A stretch of 64,000 bases of DNA from Streptomyces sp. CG 926. Lineage in GTDB: Bacteria; Actinomycetota; Actinomycetes; Streptomycetales; Streptomycetaceae. The notes under the pieces were generated by a model. That model worked only from the letters and a program-made list of their open reading frames with translations. It was not told where the DNA came from and did not search any database. Shown one piece after another: positions 1 through 8,102 of this stretch (within the stretch, counting starts at the first letter, position 1; every line of letters starts with the position of its first letter). The translations under genes were made by a program, and so were the position numbers. The stretch covers positions 496,001-560,000 of the forward strand of contig NZ_QGGZ01000002.1 in NCBI RefSeq assembly GCF_003148825.1. The letters run 5' to 3'.

Positions 1-673
1 CGTCGAGGCAGGGCTCGATGGCCTCGGTCAGGGCCTCGTCGTCGGCGAACAGCGCGTCGGCGAGCTCCTGGGCGGACGTGGGCATGGGCGTGGGCGTGGC
101 CGTGCCCGCGGCGGCGGTGACCAGTGCCGCTCGCACCGCCGCGGCCCCCTTCGCCGCGTCCCCCGGCGGGCCCACCGGCGCCGGCGGGGTGGCCAGGGCG
201 CGCGCCGCGCCGTGGTCGAGGGCGGCCGTGGACGCCGACGGCTCCCACTGCTTGCCGCGCTTGCCCGCGTCCATCGCCTCGTTCGCGAGCCGGTCCGCGT
301 GCTTGTTCTGCTCGCGCGGGATCCACTCGTACGTGACCTGCGCGCGCGGCAGGATCCGCGCGGCCTCGGCGGCGAGCGGCTTCATGTCCGGGTGCCTGAT
401 CTTCCAGCGGCCCGACATCTGCTCGACGACCAGCTTGGAGTCCATCCGAACCAGGACCTGGGCGTCGGAGGCGAGCTCACGGGCCGCGGCGAGCCCCGCG
501 ATCAGGCCCTTGTACTCGGCCACGTTGTTCGTCGCGACACCGATGTACTCCGCGCGCTCGGCCAGCGTCTCGCCCGTCGCCGGGTCGAGCACCACCGCGC
601 CGTAGCCGGCCGGCCCCGGGTTGCCCCGGGACCCACCGTCCGCCTCCACCACGAACCGGACGGACGTCTGCAT
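1..673 (-). CDS. Bifunctional RNase H / acid phosphatase, N-terminal part (runs off left edge)
   Basis: The N-terminal ~224 residues read as a type I RNase H domain that cleaves RNA in RNA-DNA hybrids. The acidic catalytic set is visible: Asp in VEADGGSRGN near residue 11, Glu in NNVAEYKGL near 52, Asp in VRMDSKLVVEQM near 74 and Asp in NKHADRLANEAM near 127. The Ala/Pro-rich stretch after residue ~145 looks like the linker to the histidine-phosphatase domain of the actinobacterial fusion family (Rv2228c type); that domain lies outside the window. The ATG overlaps the stop of the zinc-ribbon gene upstream as TGATG, so translation is probably coupled. The end at base 1 is the window edge, not a stop. 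Confidence 0.85.
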   Translation of the reverse strand, partial: MQTSVRFVVEADGGSRGNPGPAGYGAVVLDPATGETLAERAEYIGVATNNVAEYKGLIAGLAAARELASDAQVLVRMDSKLVVEQMSGRWKIRHPDMKPLAAEAARILPRAQVTYEWIPREQNKHADRLANEAMDAGKRGKQWEPSASTAALDHGAARALATPPAPVGPPGDAAKGAAAVRAALVTAAAGTATPTPMPTSAQELADALFADDEALTEAIEPCLD

Positions 674-1416
674 CAGATGCCCGAGTCGGCCGTACGGACC
701 AGGATGCGGCCGCAGTTCTCGTGACGGACGACCTGGTCGCGGGCCGCGGCCTTGATCTCGTTGACCTCGGCCATGTCGAGCTCCAGCCGGCAGCCCTCGC
801 AGCGACGCTGGTAGAGGCGCGCGGCACCGACCCCGCCCTGCTTGACGCGGATCTTCTCGTACAGCGCCATCAGGTCGGCCGGCATGGACGCGACGATGAC
901 CTCGCGGTCCTTGGTGACCTTCGCGACCTCGGTGTCGATCTCGGAGGTCGCCGCGTCACGGCGGGCGGTGGCGTCCGCGGCCTTGGCCTCCAGGGCCGAG
1001 ACGCGCTCGGTCAGCCCGGCGACGCGCTCCTGCGCACCCTCCAGACGCTCCATGACCTCCAGGACCACGTCCTCCAGGTCACCCTGACGCTTGGCGAGGG
1101 AGACGACCTCGCTCTGCAGGTTCGCCAGGTCCCGGGCCGAGATGCCCACGCCCGAGTCGAGCCGCTGCTGGTCGCGGACGGCGCGCTGGCGCACCTGGTC
1201 CACGTCCTGCTCCGCCTTGGTCTGCTCGCGCGCGGTGTCGCTCGCCTGGGTCTGGGCGGCGACGAGCAGGTCGCGCTGCTGCGCCAGGTCCTTGGTGAGC
1301 GAGTCGAGCTCGGCGTGCTCGGGCAGCGACTTGCGCTTGTGGGCGAGCTGAGACAGCCGGACGTCCAGCGCCTGGACGTCGAGAAGTCGGATCTGGTCGG
1401 CGGGCTCGGCGTTCAG
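673..1416 (-). CDS. C4-type zinc-ribbon, coiled-coil protein (Rv2229c family)
   Basis: This 247-residue protein is a long heptad-rich coiled coil (residues ~10-190) followed by a C-terminal zinc ribbon with CEGC and HENC motifs in the last ~45 residues, the architecture of the Rv2229c family. The function is not established; conserved linkage to Nif3 and RNase H suggests a nucleic-acid or metal-handling role. I place the start at a CTG at 1416, because it overlaps the upstream nif3 stop as CTGA and has GGAG seven bases before it. No in-frame ATG, GTG or TTG lies near the conserved N-terminus NAEPADQIRLL. The non-standard start is the odd feature; an extension into nif3 is the alternative. Confidence 0.8.
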   Translation of the reverse strand: MNAEPADQIRLLDVQALDVRLSQLAHKRKSLPEHAELDSLTKDLAQQRDLLVAAQTQASDTAREQTKAEQDVDQVRQRAVRDQQRLDSGVGISARDLANLQSEVVSLAKRQGDLEDVVLEVMERLEGAQERVAGLTERVSALEAKAADATARRDAATSEIDTEVAKVTKDREVIVASMPADLMALYEKIRVKQGGVGAARLYQRRCEGCRLELDMAEVNEIKAAARDQVVRHENCGRILVRTADSGI

Positions 1417-2273
1417 TTGGGGGCTCCAGAGATAGAAGGGGGTGTGACGGACGGCGCGTGGGCCGTCCAAGGGTCGGTGACCGCGCGCGAGACGTGGGTC
1501 CGCAGACCCCAGCCGTGGCGCTCGGAGATCGCGTCGAGCTGCGCGGCGGCCTGCTCGCACCAGGGCCACTCGGTGGCCCAGTGCGCGGCGTCGACGAGGG
1601 CGAGCGGGCGGCTCGTCTCACGGGCCTCGGACACCGGGTGGTGGCGCAGGTCCGCGGTCAGGAAGACGTCCACACCGGCGGCGCGGACCTGCTCGAAGAG
1701 GCTGTCGCCGGAGCCGCCGCTGACGGCGATGCGGCGGACCGGCATGTCCGGGTCGCCGGCCACGCGGATGCCCTGGGCGGTCGGCGGCAGCCAGGCCGCG
1801 GCGCGGGCCGCGAACTCGCGCAGGGTCTCGGGGTGGTCCAGTTCGCAGATCCGGCCGAGGCCGCGACGGCCTTCCGGATCGGTCGGATCGGGCACCAGCG
1901 GGCCGGTGATGCGCAGGTCGAGGGCGCCGGCGAGGGCGTCGGAGACTCCCGGGTCGGCGGTGTCGGCGTTGGTGTGCGCGACGTGCAGCGCGATGTCGTT
2001 CTTGATCAGCGTGTGCACGACGCGGCCCTTGAAGGTGCCGGCCTCGACGGTGGTGGTGCCCCGGAGGTAGAGGGGGTGGTGGGTGATGATCAGATCGGCA
2101 CCCAGCTTGACCGCCTCGTCGGCGATCTCCTGAACGGGGTCCACGGCGAACAGCACCCGGGTGACCTCGGCGTCCGGGTCGCCGCAGACGGTTCCGACGG
2201 CATCCCACTGCTCGGCCCGCGAGGGGGGCCAGAGAGCGTCCAGCGCGGCGATGACTTCAGAGAGACGGGGCAC
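1413..2273 (-). CDS. Nif3-like dinuclear metal-centre protein
   Basis: At 286 residues this has the normal length for the Nif3/YbgI (DUF34) family, toroidal hexamers carrying two metal ions per subunit. The metal-binding signature ITHHPLYLRG lies near residue 64, a second HTNADT motif near 99, and the C-terminal DAAHWATEW segment supplies the last conserved ligands. The biochemical role in bacteria is unsettled; annotations as GTP cyclohydrolase are not proven. It heads a leftward operon with the zinc-ribbon and RNase H genes, each overlapping the next by one to four bases. The ATG at 2273 gives the standard N-terminus. Confidence 0.88.
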   Translation of the reverse strand: MPRLSEVIAALDALWPPSRAEQWDAVGTVCGDPDAEVTRVLFAVDPVQEIADEAVKLGADLIITHHPLYLRGTTTVEAGTFKGRVVHTLIKNDIALHVAHTNADTADPGVSDALAGALDLRITGPLVPDPTDPEGRRGLGRICELDHPETLREFAARAAAWLPPTAQGIRVAGDPDMPVRRIAVSGGSGDSLFEQVRAAGVDVFLTADLRHHPVSEARETSRPLALVDAAHWATEWPWCEQAAAQLDAISERHGWGLRTHVSRAVTDPWTAHAPSVTPPSISGAPN

Positions 2274-2566
2274 GGGCCAAGGCTACCGTCCGGGGCGACC
2301 GTCCCGGTCAGGACAGCCCTGCCGGACGGGGCCCCGACCTGCTGGCTAGGACATACCGGATGATTTCCGCCGTCCGCTCCGTGCCGGGCCTGCCCCGGGA
2401 CCGGCCCCGGACCGGTTGCGGGCCCCCGCCCCGATGCCGAACAGCACAAACGCCTCGTCCGCCACGCGCGAATCGCCGCACGGACACCCGTATGTGTGAA
2501 GCGGTGTTGGTGGTGTTGTTCGCCGTGATGCCCGAAAACTAGCTTCCCCCCCGGAGGTGACCACGG

Positions 2567-3652
2567 ATGACTGTCTGTGCCATCGAAATGACGACCACGA
2601 CCGCGTTCACCATCGCCGCGGACGGGTCGTACGCCGCCCGGCTGGCCGGGGAGGGCGACGCCCTCTACGCGGAGCGCTGGACCCTCGCCGGGCCCGAGGC
2701 GTACGCGGTACCGCTGCCGCTCGCCCAGCCCGAGGAGGCGGACAGCGAGGTGCTGCCGCTGGCCGACGGACGGGTGCTGATCCACCGGCGGGTGGCGGAG
2801 CGGCACGCCTTCGCGCTGCTCTACCCGACGGGAGCCGAGGCCGGGCCGAGCACCGGGGAGCTCCAGCTGGGCGGCGTGGAGGCGCAGGAGGGCGTACGGG
2901 TGCGCCTGCTCCCGCCGTGCCCGGCCGCAGCCGGCGCCTTCGCCCTGGCCGCGGAGGACACCGTGACCACGGTCTGGCAGGTGACCGGGGGCCCGTCGGG
3001 GCCCCGGCCCGTCGCCCGGATCCCGGGACGGTGCTCGGGCGGCGTCTGGCTGGACCGGGCGGGCCGACTGCTGGCCCTGGACCGCGAGCTGGAGGGCATC
3101 ACCAAGGCCGTCGCCGTGGACCTGGGGAGCGGCGGGGTGTCCCCGCTGCTGCAGATCACCGAGGACAGCGACGACCGGCTGCTGCTGGCCGACCCGGACA
3201 GCGGGCTGCTGCTGATCCGCTCCGACGCCCCGGGCACCGCCCGCCTCGGCTGGGGCGTACTCGGCAGCTCCCTGCCCGTCCGCTTCCCGGAGTGCCTGGC
3301 CCGGCTCGGTGACGCCCGGCCGTTCGCGGTCCAGCCCGGCCAGTCCCTGATGCCGGAGACCTGCGGGGTGGCGCTGCGGCTGCCCGAGGGCGACATCGGG
3401 CTGTGGCGCCCCGCCGACCGGCGCGTCTTCCGGCTCACCGCCCCCACGGGCTGGCTCGGCGGGAGCGGCCTGTGGAGCGCGCAGGGCCGCCTGCACCTCC
3501 CGTACGCGACCCCCGAGGTGCCCTGCGGGATGGTCGGCCTGAACCTGCCCCTCTCGCCTCCCCCGCCGGTGACTCCGGTGGCGCCGGAGCCGGCCACGCC
3601 GACCGCCCCCCGCCCGGTCCCGCTCCAGCAGGCACCGCTGGCCGGACGCTAG
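2567..3652 (+). CDS. Conserved hypothetical protein, 361 aa
   Basis: I do not recognise a named family. The protein has no signal peptide or membrane segment, has repeated short hydrophobic and acidic blocks with WLDRAGRLLALD- and DRLLLADPDSG-like segments that suggest a beta-propeller-like fold, and ends in a Pro-rich tail from about residue 325. The start is supported by GGAGG about ten bases upstream of the ATG; a second Met at residue 8 is possible. It is a single gene, divergent from the nif3 operon and convergent with the SDR gene, so context does not suggest a role. Confidence 0.65.
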   Translation: MTVCAIEMTTTTAFTIAADGSYAARLAGEGDALYAERWTLAGPEAYAVPLPLAQPEEADSEVLPLADGRVLIHRRVAERHAFALLYPTGAEAGPSTGELQLGGVEAQEGVRVRLLPPCPAAAGAFALAAEDTVTTVWQVTGGPSGPRPVARIPGRCSGGVWLDRAGRLLALDRELEGITKAVAVDLGSGGVSPLLQITEDSDDRLLLADPDSGLLLIRSDAPGTARLGWGVLGSSLPVRFPECLARLGDARPFAVQPGQSLMPETCGVALRLPEGDIGLWRPADRRVFRLTAPTGWLGGSGLWSAQGRLHLPYATPEVPCGMVGLNLPLSPPPPVTPVAPEPATPTAPRPVPLQQAPLAGR

Positions 3653-3679
3653 GGCGGAGGGCGGAGGGCGGAGGGCGGA
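3652..3679 (+). repeat. 7-bp tandem repeat GGGCGGA x4
   Basis: Four exact copies of GGGCGGA begin at the last base of the preceding stop codon and fill the gap between two convergent genes. No terminator-like hairpin is needed to explain it. It looks like a slippage-generated microsatellite. Confidence 0.9.
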
Positions 3680-3705
3680 CGGCGGGGGCTGTCGCGCCCG
3701 CGGAG

Positions 3706-4647
3706 TCAGGCGTGCTTGAGGCCCAGGACCTCCGTCGCGGCGAAGGTCTCGTTCGCCGGGCGGGAGTCGTAGTGCGGGGTCAGGAGCTCGTCGAGCTCCT
3801 CGTAGGAGAAGGACTCCTTGGCCGTGTCGAACTTGGCGGCCACCCTCGGGCGCTCCATGACGACCACGATGCCGCCGTGCACGACGAACAGCTGCCCGTT
3901 GGCCTTGGCCGAGGCGGGCGAGGCCAGGTAGCCGACGAGCGGTGCGACGTGCTCGGGGGCGAGGGCGTCCAACTTGCCCTCCTCCGGGACCTGGAAGCCG
4001 GCGAAGACGTCCTCGGTCATCCGGGTACGGGCGCGCGGACAGATGGCGTTGGCCGTCACCCCGTACTTGGCGAGCGCCAGGGCGGTGGACGTGGTCAGGC
4101 CCACGATGCCGCCCTTGGCCGCCGCGTAGTTCGGCTGACCGGCCGAGCCGCCGAGGAAGGCCTCGGAGGAGGTGTTGACGATCCGGCCGTAGACCGGGCC
4201 GCCGGCCGCCTTCGAGCGCTCGCGCCAGTGCACGGAGGCGAAGTGGGTGGTGTTGAAGTGGCCCTTGAGGTGGACCCGGATCACCGAGTCCCACTCCTCC
4301 TCCGACATCGAGAAGACCATCCGGTCACGCAGGATGCCCGCGTTGTTGACGAGGACGTCCAGCTTCCCGAAGCTGGAGACCGCCAGCTCGACCAGCTCCC
4401 GCGCCTGCTCGAAGTCGGCCACGTCGCCCAGGTGCGCCACCGCCCGGCCGCCCGCGGCGCGGATCTCCGCGGCGACCTCCTGCGCCGGGGCGGCCGAGGG
4501 CTCCCCGGAGCCGTCCCGGCCCGGCCGGCCGAAGTCGTTGACGACCACGCTCGCGCCGAGCCGGGCGAGCTCGATCGCCTCGGCCCGGCCGAGCCCGCGG
4601 CCCGCGCCCGTCACGATGGCGGAGAGCCCCTCAAGTGGGAGTGACAT
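3706..4647 (-). CDS. Short-chain dehydrogenase, ChsB1-like (3-hydroxyacyl-CoA dehydrogenase)
   Basis: This classical SDR has the cofactor motif TGAGRGLG at residues 13-20, NNAG near 101, and the catalytic Ser160/161, Tyr174 and Lys178 in NTSS...NYAAAK. Length (313 aa) and landmarks such as RDRMVFSMSEEEWD, CPRARTRMT and the long C-terminal extension resemble mycobacterial ChsB1 (Rv3502c), which oxidises the 3-hydroxyacyl-CoA of the cholesterol side chain. It is the last gene of an operon after a MaoC hydratase and a Zn-ADH, and the operon promoter carries a KstR-type operator. Hydratase plus 3-hydroxyacyl-CoA dehydrogenase are consecutive beta-oxidation steps. The exact substrate is inferred. 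Confidence 0.82.
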   Translation of the reverse strand: MSLPLEGLSAIVTGAGRGLGRAEAIELARLGASVVVNDFGRPGRDGSGEPSAAPAQEVAAEIRAAGGRAVAHLGDVADFEQARELVELAVSSFGKLDVLVNNAGILRDRMVFSMSEEEWDSVIRVHLKGHFNTTHFASVHWRERSKAAGGPVYGRIVNTSSEAFLGGSAGQPNYAAAKGGIVGLTTSTALALAKYGVTANAICPRARTRMTEDVFAGFQVPEEGKLDALAPEHVAPLVGYLASPASAKANGQLFVVHGGIVVVMERPRVAAKFDTAKESFSYEELDELLTPHYDSRPANETFAATEVLGLKHA

Positions 4648-4680
4648 CCGTAGCGTTCCTCTCGCAGGTCTTCGAGCAGG

Positions 4681-5757
4681 TCAGAGTTCGATGCAGGTGC
4701 GCAGGGCCACGCCCGTACGCATCTGGTCGAGCGCGTCGTTGATCTCGGCCAGCTGCACCCGGTGCGTGATCAGGCTCGCCAGGTCCACCCGGCCGGCCCG
4801 CCACAGGGCGATGGTGCGCTCGTAGGAGCGGAGCACGTCCCCGCCGCCGTACATCGACGGCAGGATCTTCTTCTCGTCGAAGAAGAGCGAGAACATGTCG
4901 ATCTGGTAGTTGTCGTCCATCGCGCCGGCGCCGACGATCACCACGCTGCCGCCGCGGCGGGTCATCTTGTAGGCGGTCTGCGCGGTGGCGGACTTGCCGA
5001 CGACCTCGAAGACGTAGTCGAAGCCCTCGCCGCCGGTGATCCGGTTCTTGGCGTCGTCGAAGGCCTCCGGGCCCACGGCCTCGGTGGCCCCGAACCGCAG
5101 GGCCGCCTCGCGTCGGGACTCCACCGGGTCGACGGCGATGATCTGGGCCGCGCCCTGGACCTTGGCGCCCTGGATGACGGAGATGCCGACGCCGCCGCAG
5201 CCGATGACGGCGACCGAGGATCCGGCCTCCACCTCGGCGGTGTTGATGGCCGCGCCGAGGCCGGTGGTGACACCGCAGCCGATGAGCGCGGCGATGTCGA
5301 AGGGCACGTCGTCGGGGATCGGGACGGCGCACGCGGCATCGACCACGAGTTCCTCGGCGAAGGTGCCGGTCGCGGCGAAGCCGAAGATGTCACCGCCCGC
5401 GCGGCGGAAGTTGGGGGTGCCCGCGTTGACCAGGCTCGCCAGGCACAGGTGGCCCTGGCCGCGCTTGCAGGACGGACAGTGGCCGCACGGCGGCAGCCAG
5501 CAGACGAGGACCCGGTCGCCCTGCTTGAGGGTGGTGACCCCGTCACCCACGTCGGAGATCACCCCGGAGCCCTCGTGGCCCGGGATGAAGGGGGCGGGCT
5601 GCGGCAGGACGCCGCTCATGGCGGAGAGGTCCGAGTGGCACAGGCCGGTGGCCTTGATCCGGATCTTCACCTTGCCCGGGCCGAGGCCCACGGCCTCCAT
5701 GTCGTCGACGACCTCGAGCTTGTCCTGGCCGATCTCGCTCTGCAGTGCTGCGCGCAC
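4681..5757 (-). CDS. Zn-dependent alcohol dehydrogenase (MDR family)
   Basis: At 358 residues this is a normal-length zinc MDR. Visible are the catalytic-zinc region CHSDLS and GHEGSG (residues ~38-66), the structural-zinc cysteines in CGHCPSCKRGQGHLC (~92-106) and the nucleotide-binding motif GCGGVG (~188). These enzymes oxidise primary alcohols to aldehydes with NAD. It lies between the MaoC and SDR genes and shares their promoter. It could oxidise a side-chain alcohol made by the CYP125-like P450, with the aldehyde dehydrogenase at 33 kb taking the next step; that assignment is inference. Confidence 0.85.
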   Translation of the reverse strand: MRAALQSEIGQDKLEVVDDMEAVGLGPGKVKIRIKATGLCHSDLSAMSGVLPQPAPFIPGHEGSGVISDVGDGVTTLKQGDRVLVCWLPPCGHCPSCKRGQGHLCLASLVNAGTPNFRRAGGDIFGFAATGTFAEELVVDAACAVPIPDDVPFDIAALIGCGVTTGLGAAINTAEVEAGSSVAVIGCGGVGISVIQGAKVQGAAQIIAVDPVESRREAALRFGATEAVGPEAFDDAKNRITGGEGFDYVFEVVGKSATAQTAYKMTRRGGSVVIVGAGAMDDNYQIDMFSLFFDEKKILPSMYGGGDVLRSYERTIALWRAGRVDLASLITHRVQLAEINDALDQMRTGVALRTCIEL

Positions 5758-5780
5758 GGTGCGGCTCCTTGGGTCTCGTA

Positions 5781-5850
5781 CTCGTGGTTACGCGTGCTCG
5801 TGGTGACGCGTGCTCGTGGTGACGCGTGCTCGTCGTTACGCGTGCTCGAC
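5781..5850. repeat. 16-bp tandem repeat overlapping the MaoC 3' end
   Basis: Four 16-bp units close to CTCGTGGTGACGCGTG (5781-5844) plus a partial unit fill the MaoC-ADH gap. The last unit contains the MaoC stop codon and its final Glu-His-Ala codons, so the array appears to have grown by duplication of the end of that gene. Confidence 0.9.
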
Positions 5851-6690
5851 GACGGTGTCGGCGAGGACCGGCGCGTCGTCCCGTTCGACGGCGGTCACCG
5901 ACACCAGGACGCGGCCGGGCTCCTGCCACATCCGGATGCGCAGCGTCTCGCCCGGGAAGACGATCCCGGCGAAGCGCGTGCGGTAGGCGCGGACCCGGGA
6001 CACGTCCCCGCCCAGGGCCGTGTCCACGACGGCCTTGAGGGTCATCCCGTACGAGCACAGGCCGTGCAGGATCGGCTGGTCGAAGCCGGCGGTCTTGGCG
6101 AACTCGGGGTCGGCGTGCAGCGGGTTCCAGTCGCCGGAGAGGCGGTAGAGGAGCGCCTGGTCCTCGCGGATGTGCCGCTCCTCGACGCGGTCCGGGGCGC
6201 GCTCGGGCAGTTCCTCCCGGACGGAGGGGCCGCGCTCGCCACCGAACCCGCCCTCGCCCCGTACGAAGATCTGCGCGTCGCTCGTCCACAGGGGCCCGTC
6301 CGCGTCGGCGACCTCGGTGCGCAGGACCACGACGGCGGCCTTGCCCTTGTCGTAGAGCGCCGCGACCTTGGCCGTGGAGGTGGCGCTGCCCTTGACGGGG
6401 ACGGGCCGGTGCAGCTCGATGGACTGGCCGCCGTGCAGCACGTCGGCGAGGTTGATCTCGATCCCGGGGGCGGCGAGGCCGCCCATCATGGCCATCCCGG
6501 CGCCGGCGACGGTCGCGAAGCTGGGGAGGACGTGGAGCTTGGATTCGAGGGTGTAGCGCAGCTCGTCCGGGTCGGTGGCCGGCCGGCCCGCGCCGAGGCC
6601 GAGGTGGTAGAGCTGGATGTCCTTGTGGTCCCAGCCGATCTCCCCCAGGCGGGGGTCGGCGGCGAGGGCCTTGGCGGCATCGATCGGCAT
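5836..6690 (-). CDS. MaoC-like enoyl-CoA hydratase (Rv3538 type)
   Basis: This 284-residue protein is a double hot-dog MaoC enzyme. The hydratase-2 signature is in the C-terminal half, SGDWNPLHADPEFAKTAGF followed by PILHGLCSYG, giving the Asp/His dyad. The start MPIDAAKAL and the segment YHLGLGAG match mycobacterial Rv3538, an enoyl-CoA hydratase of cholesterol side-chain degradation. GGGAG lies shortly upstream of the ATG at 6690. It is the first gene of the MaoC-ADH-SDR operon, and a perfect KstR-like palindrome lies about 170 bp upstream. A non-steroid branched acyl-CoA substrate is the alternative. Confidence 0.85.
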   Translation of the reverse strand: MPIDAAKALAADPRLGEIGWDHKDIQLYHLGLGAGRPATDPDELRYTLESKLHVLPSFATVAGAGMAMMGGLAAPGIEINLADVLHGGQSIELHRPVPVKGSATSTAKVAALYDKGKAAVVVLRTEVADADGPLWTSDAQIFVRGEGGFGGERGPSVREELPERAPDRVEERHIREDQALLYRLSGDWNPLHADPEFAKTAGFDQPILHGLCSYGMTLKAVVDTALGGDVSRVRAYRTRFAGIVFPGETLRIRMWQEPGRVLVSVTAVERDDAPVLADTVVEHA

Positions 6691-6856
6691 GGGGGTGCTG
6701 CTCCCTGTCGTTGGAGAACCGGGGCCGTGGAAGAGCCGTGCGGAGCTGTCGGCAGCTGTCGGACAGCCGCCGAACGGCCGCCGAACAGCCGTTGGAAGAC
6801 CTCGGTGCGACCGTCCGCACCGTCGGCCGCACCGAGGTCGCATGCGGGGGCCGGTT

Positions 6857-6872
6857 CTAGAACGCGTTCTAG
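6857..6872. promoter_or_regulatory. KstR-type operator, perfect palindrome
   Basis: CTAGAACGCGTTCTAG is a perfect 16-bp palindrome whose inner 14 bases fit the published KstR consensus TNNAACNNGTTNNA. It lies upstream of the MaoC-ADH-SDR operon. A KstR-like regulator is encoded at 30.5 kb. Confidence 0.85.
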
Positions 6873-6925
6873 GCCCGACCGGTGAGGGAATGTATAACGC
6901 ACACCCCCACACTTGGGAAGACTCT

Positions 6926-6940
6926 TGACTTCACGTCAGA
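6926..6940. promoter_or_regulatory. TGAC-N5-GTCA element
   Basis: TGAC-TTCAC-GTCA with right half GTCAGA lies between the MaoC promoter and the receiver-like gene. The left half is weaker than in the other copies. The same spacing recurs at 12345, 24123 and 43999. Confidence 0.5.
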
Positions 6941-6999
6941 TCTACTGCGTACGGAGCGTGTTGCGCGCCCGCCGGGAGGCGGGGCAATACCCTGCCCGC

Positions 7000-7362
7000 G
7001 TGGAAGAAATGCCTGTTGACCACCGTGAGGTCCGTGCCCTGCGCGTCCTGCTGGAGCCGCCGAACCCGGCCTTGGCGCTCCAGCTCGGCCTCCAGCCGGA
7101 CATCGAGGTCGTCCGGGACCCCATGGCCCGGCCCGCGGTGGCCCTGGTGGAGGAGCTCGCGGCCGTGACCGCCCTGCTGGCCGACGATCCGGAGTGCCGG
7201 GTGCTGGTCCTGACGGGCTCGGCGCACCCCGGCCTCGCGGAGGCCGCCCTCGCCGCCGGCGCGGTGGGACTGGTGCTGCGGGACGGCCCGATCGGGGACC
7301 TGGCAGACTGCGTCCGGCGCGCCTCGACGGGTGAGACGGTGGTGGACCCGGCCCTGGGATGA
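7000..7362 (+). CDS. Receiver-like domain protein lacking an output domain
   Basis: The ~120-residue product resembles the C-terminal half of a NarL-type receiver: CRVLVLTGSAHPGLAEAALAAG, then AVGLVLRDGPIGDLADCVRRAS and a terminal TVVDPAL. The N-terminal half is degenerate, I see no convincing phosphoacceptor Asp, and there is no HTH. It may be a relic or an atypical regulator. The start is uncertain: a GTG at 7000 lies six bases after a possible -10 hexamer TACCCT and could be leaderless, and an ATG follows at 7009. Confidence 0.6.
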   Translation: MEEMPVDHREVRALRVLLEPPNPALALQLGLQPDIEVVRDPMARPAVALVEELAAVTALLADDPECRVLVLTGSAHPGLAEAALAAGAVGLVLRDGPIGDLADCVRRASTGETVVDPALG

Positions 7363-7453
7363 ACCGGGTCGGCTTCGGGTGAATCCTTTCGCGACGCCCA
7401 CGCCTCTTATGCATGTGCCGACGCCCGGATCGGCACCTGACCCGGAGGTTGTC

Positions 7454-7549
7454 GTGATCACTCTTGTCGCCGTGGGCGCCGTCGTCCTGCTCCTGCTCTG
7501 CACGTGCACCGTCCTCGTGGCGCGCCGACGGAGCCGCTCCCGTGGCTGA
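7454..7549 (+). CDS. 31-aa single-pass membrane peptide upstream of the sigma factor
   Basis: The GTG at 7454 follows GGAGG with ideal spacing. The product is one hydrophobic helix rich in Val and Leu ending in a basic tail ARRRSRSRG. Its stop overlaps the GTG of the sigma gene, so it may couple or control sigma translation. The role is unknown; it is small enough to be missed by gene callers. Confidence 0.6.
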   Translation: MITLVAVGAVVLLLLCTCTVLVARRRSRSRG

Positions 7550-8102
7550 GTCGACCTGGCCCGCCGAGCCGCTGATCGTCGCCGCGCAGGGCGGGGACCT
7601 CGACGCGGTCACCGCGCTGGTCTGCGGATCGCACCCGAACGTGCGGAGGTTCGCGTTCTCGCTGTGCGCCTCACCCGAGGACGCCGAGGACGCGGCCCAG
7701 GAGGCGCTGATCATCCTCTACCGGAAGATCGGCATGCTGCGCGCGTCCGGCGCCCTGGCCTCGTGGATGTTCCGCATCGTCCGCAACGAGTGCCTGCGCC
7801 GGGCCAAGCTGATGCCCCGCGAGCGCGCTCCGCTGCCGGACACCGACGAGGCGGTCGTCTCGGCCGAGGAGGAGGTACTGGAACGCCTGGAGGCCGCCCG
7901 GGTGGCGCGGGCGATCGCCGCCCTCCCCGCCGACCAGCGGCGGGTGCTGATCATGCGGGACATCCAGGGCTACAGCGGCCGGATGGCCGCGGACGCGCTC
8001 GGGCTCACACCCGCCGCGATGAAGTCCCGGCTGCACCGGGCCCGCGCGACCCTTCGGCACACCCTTCACCCGACGCCTGGAGGCGACGATGCAGACCGCT
8101 GA
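7542..8102 (+). CDS. ECF-type RNA polymerase sigma factor
   Basis: At 186 residues this has the size of an ECF sigma factor. Region 2 is clear (residues ~25-90: SPEDAEDAAQEALIILYRKI and SWMFRIVRNECLRR), and region 4 covers ~125-175 (LPADQRRVLIMRDIQGYSGRMAADALGLTPAAMKSRLHRAR). The GTG start overlaps the stop of the 31-aa peptide, and its own 3' end overlaps the next membrane protein by 14 bases, so the three probably form one unit. No anti-sigma with a zinc HXXXCXXC motif is seen; the membrane protein with a CPMC motif is the only candidate partner. Confidence 0.9.
   Translation: MAESTWPAEPLIVAAQGGDLDAVTALVCGSHPNVRRFAFSLCASPEDAEDAAQEALIILYRKIGMLRASGALASWMFRIVRNECLRRAKLMPRERAPLPDTDEAVVSAEEEVLERLEAARVARAIAALPADQRRVLIMRDIQGYSGRMAADALGLTPAAMKSRLHRARATLRHTLHPTPGGDDADR

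Noticed and set aside
2090..4294. Long minus-strand open frame (734 codons) across nif3, the unknown protein and the SDR gene
   Set aside because: It runs in a shadow frame over three well-supported genes and its product is Arg/Gly/Pro-rich low-complexity, as expected for GC-rich antisense frames. The same reasoning excludes most other long overlapping frames in the window.
7000..7362. Full response regulator
   Set aside because: No phosphoacceptor Asp and no HTH output domain are visible; it is at most a receiver-like fragment.
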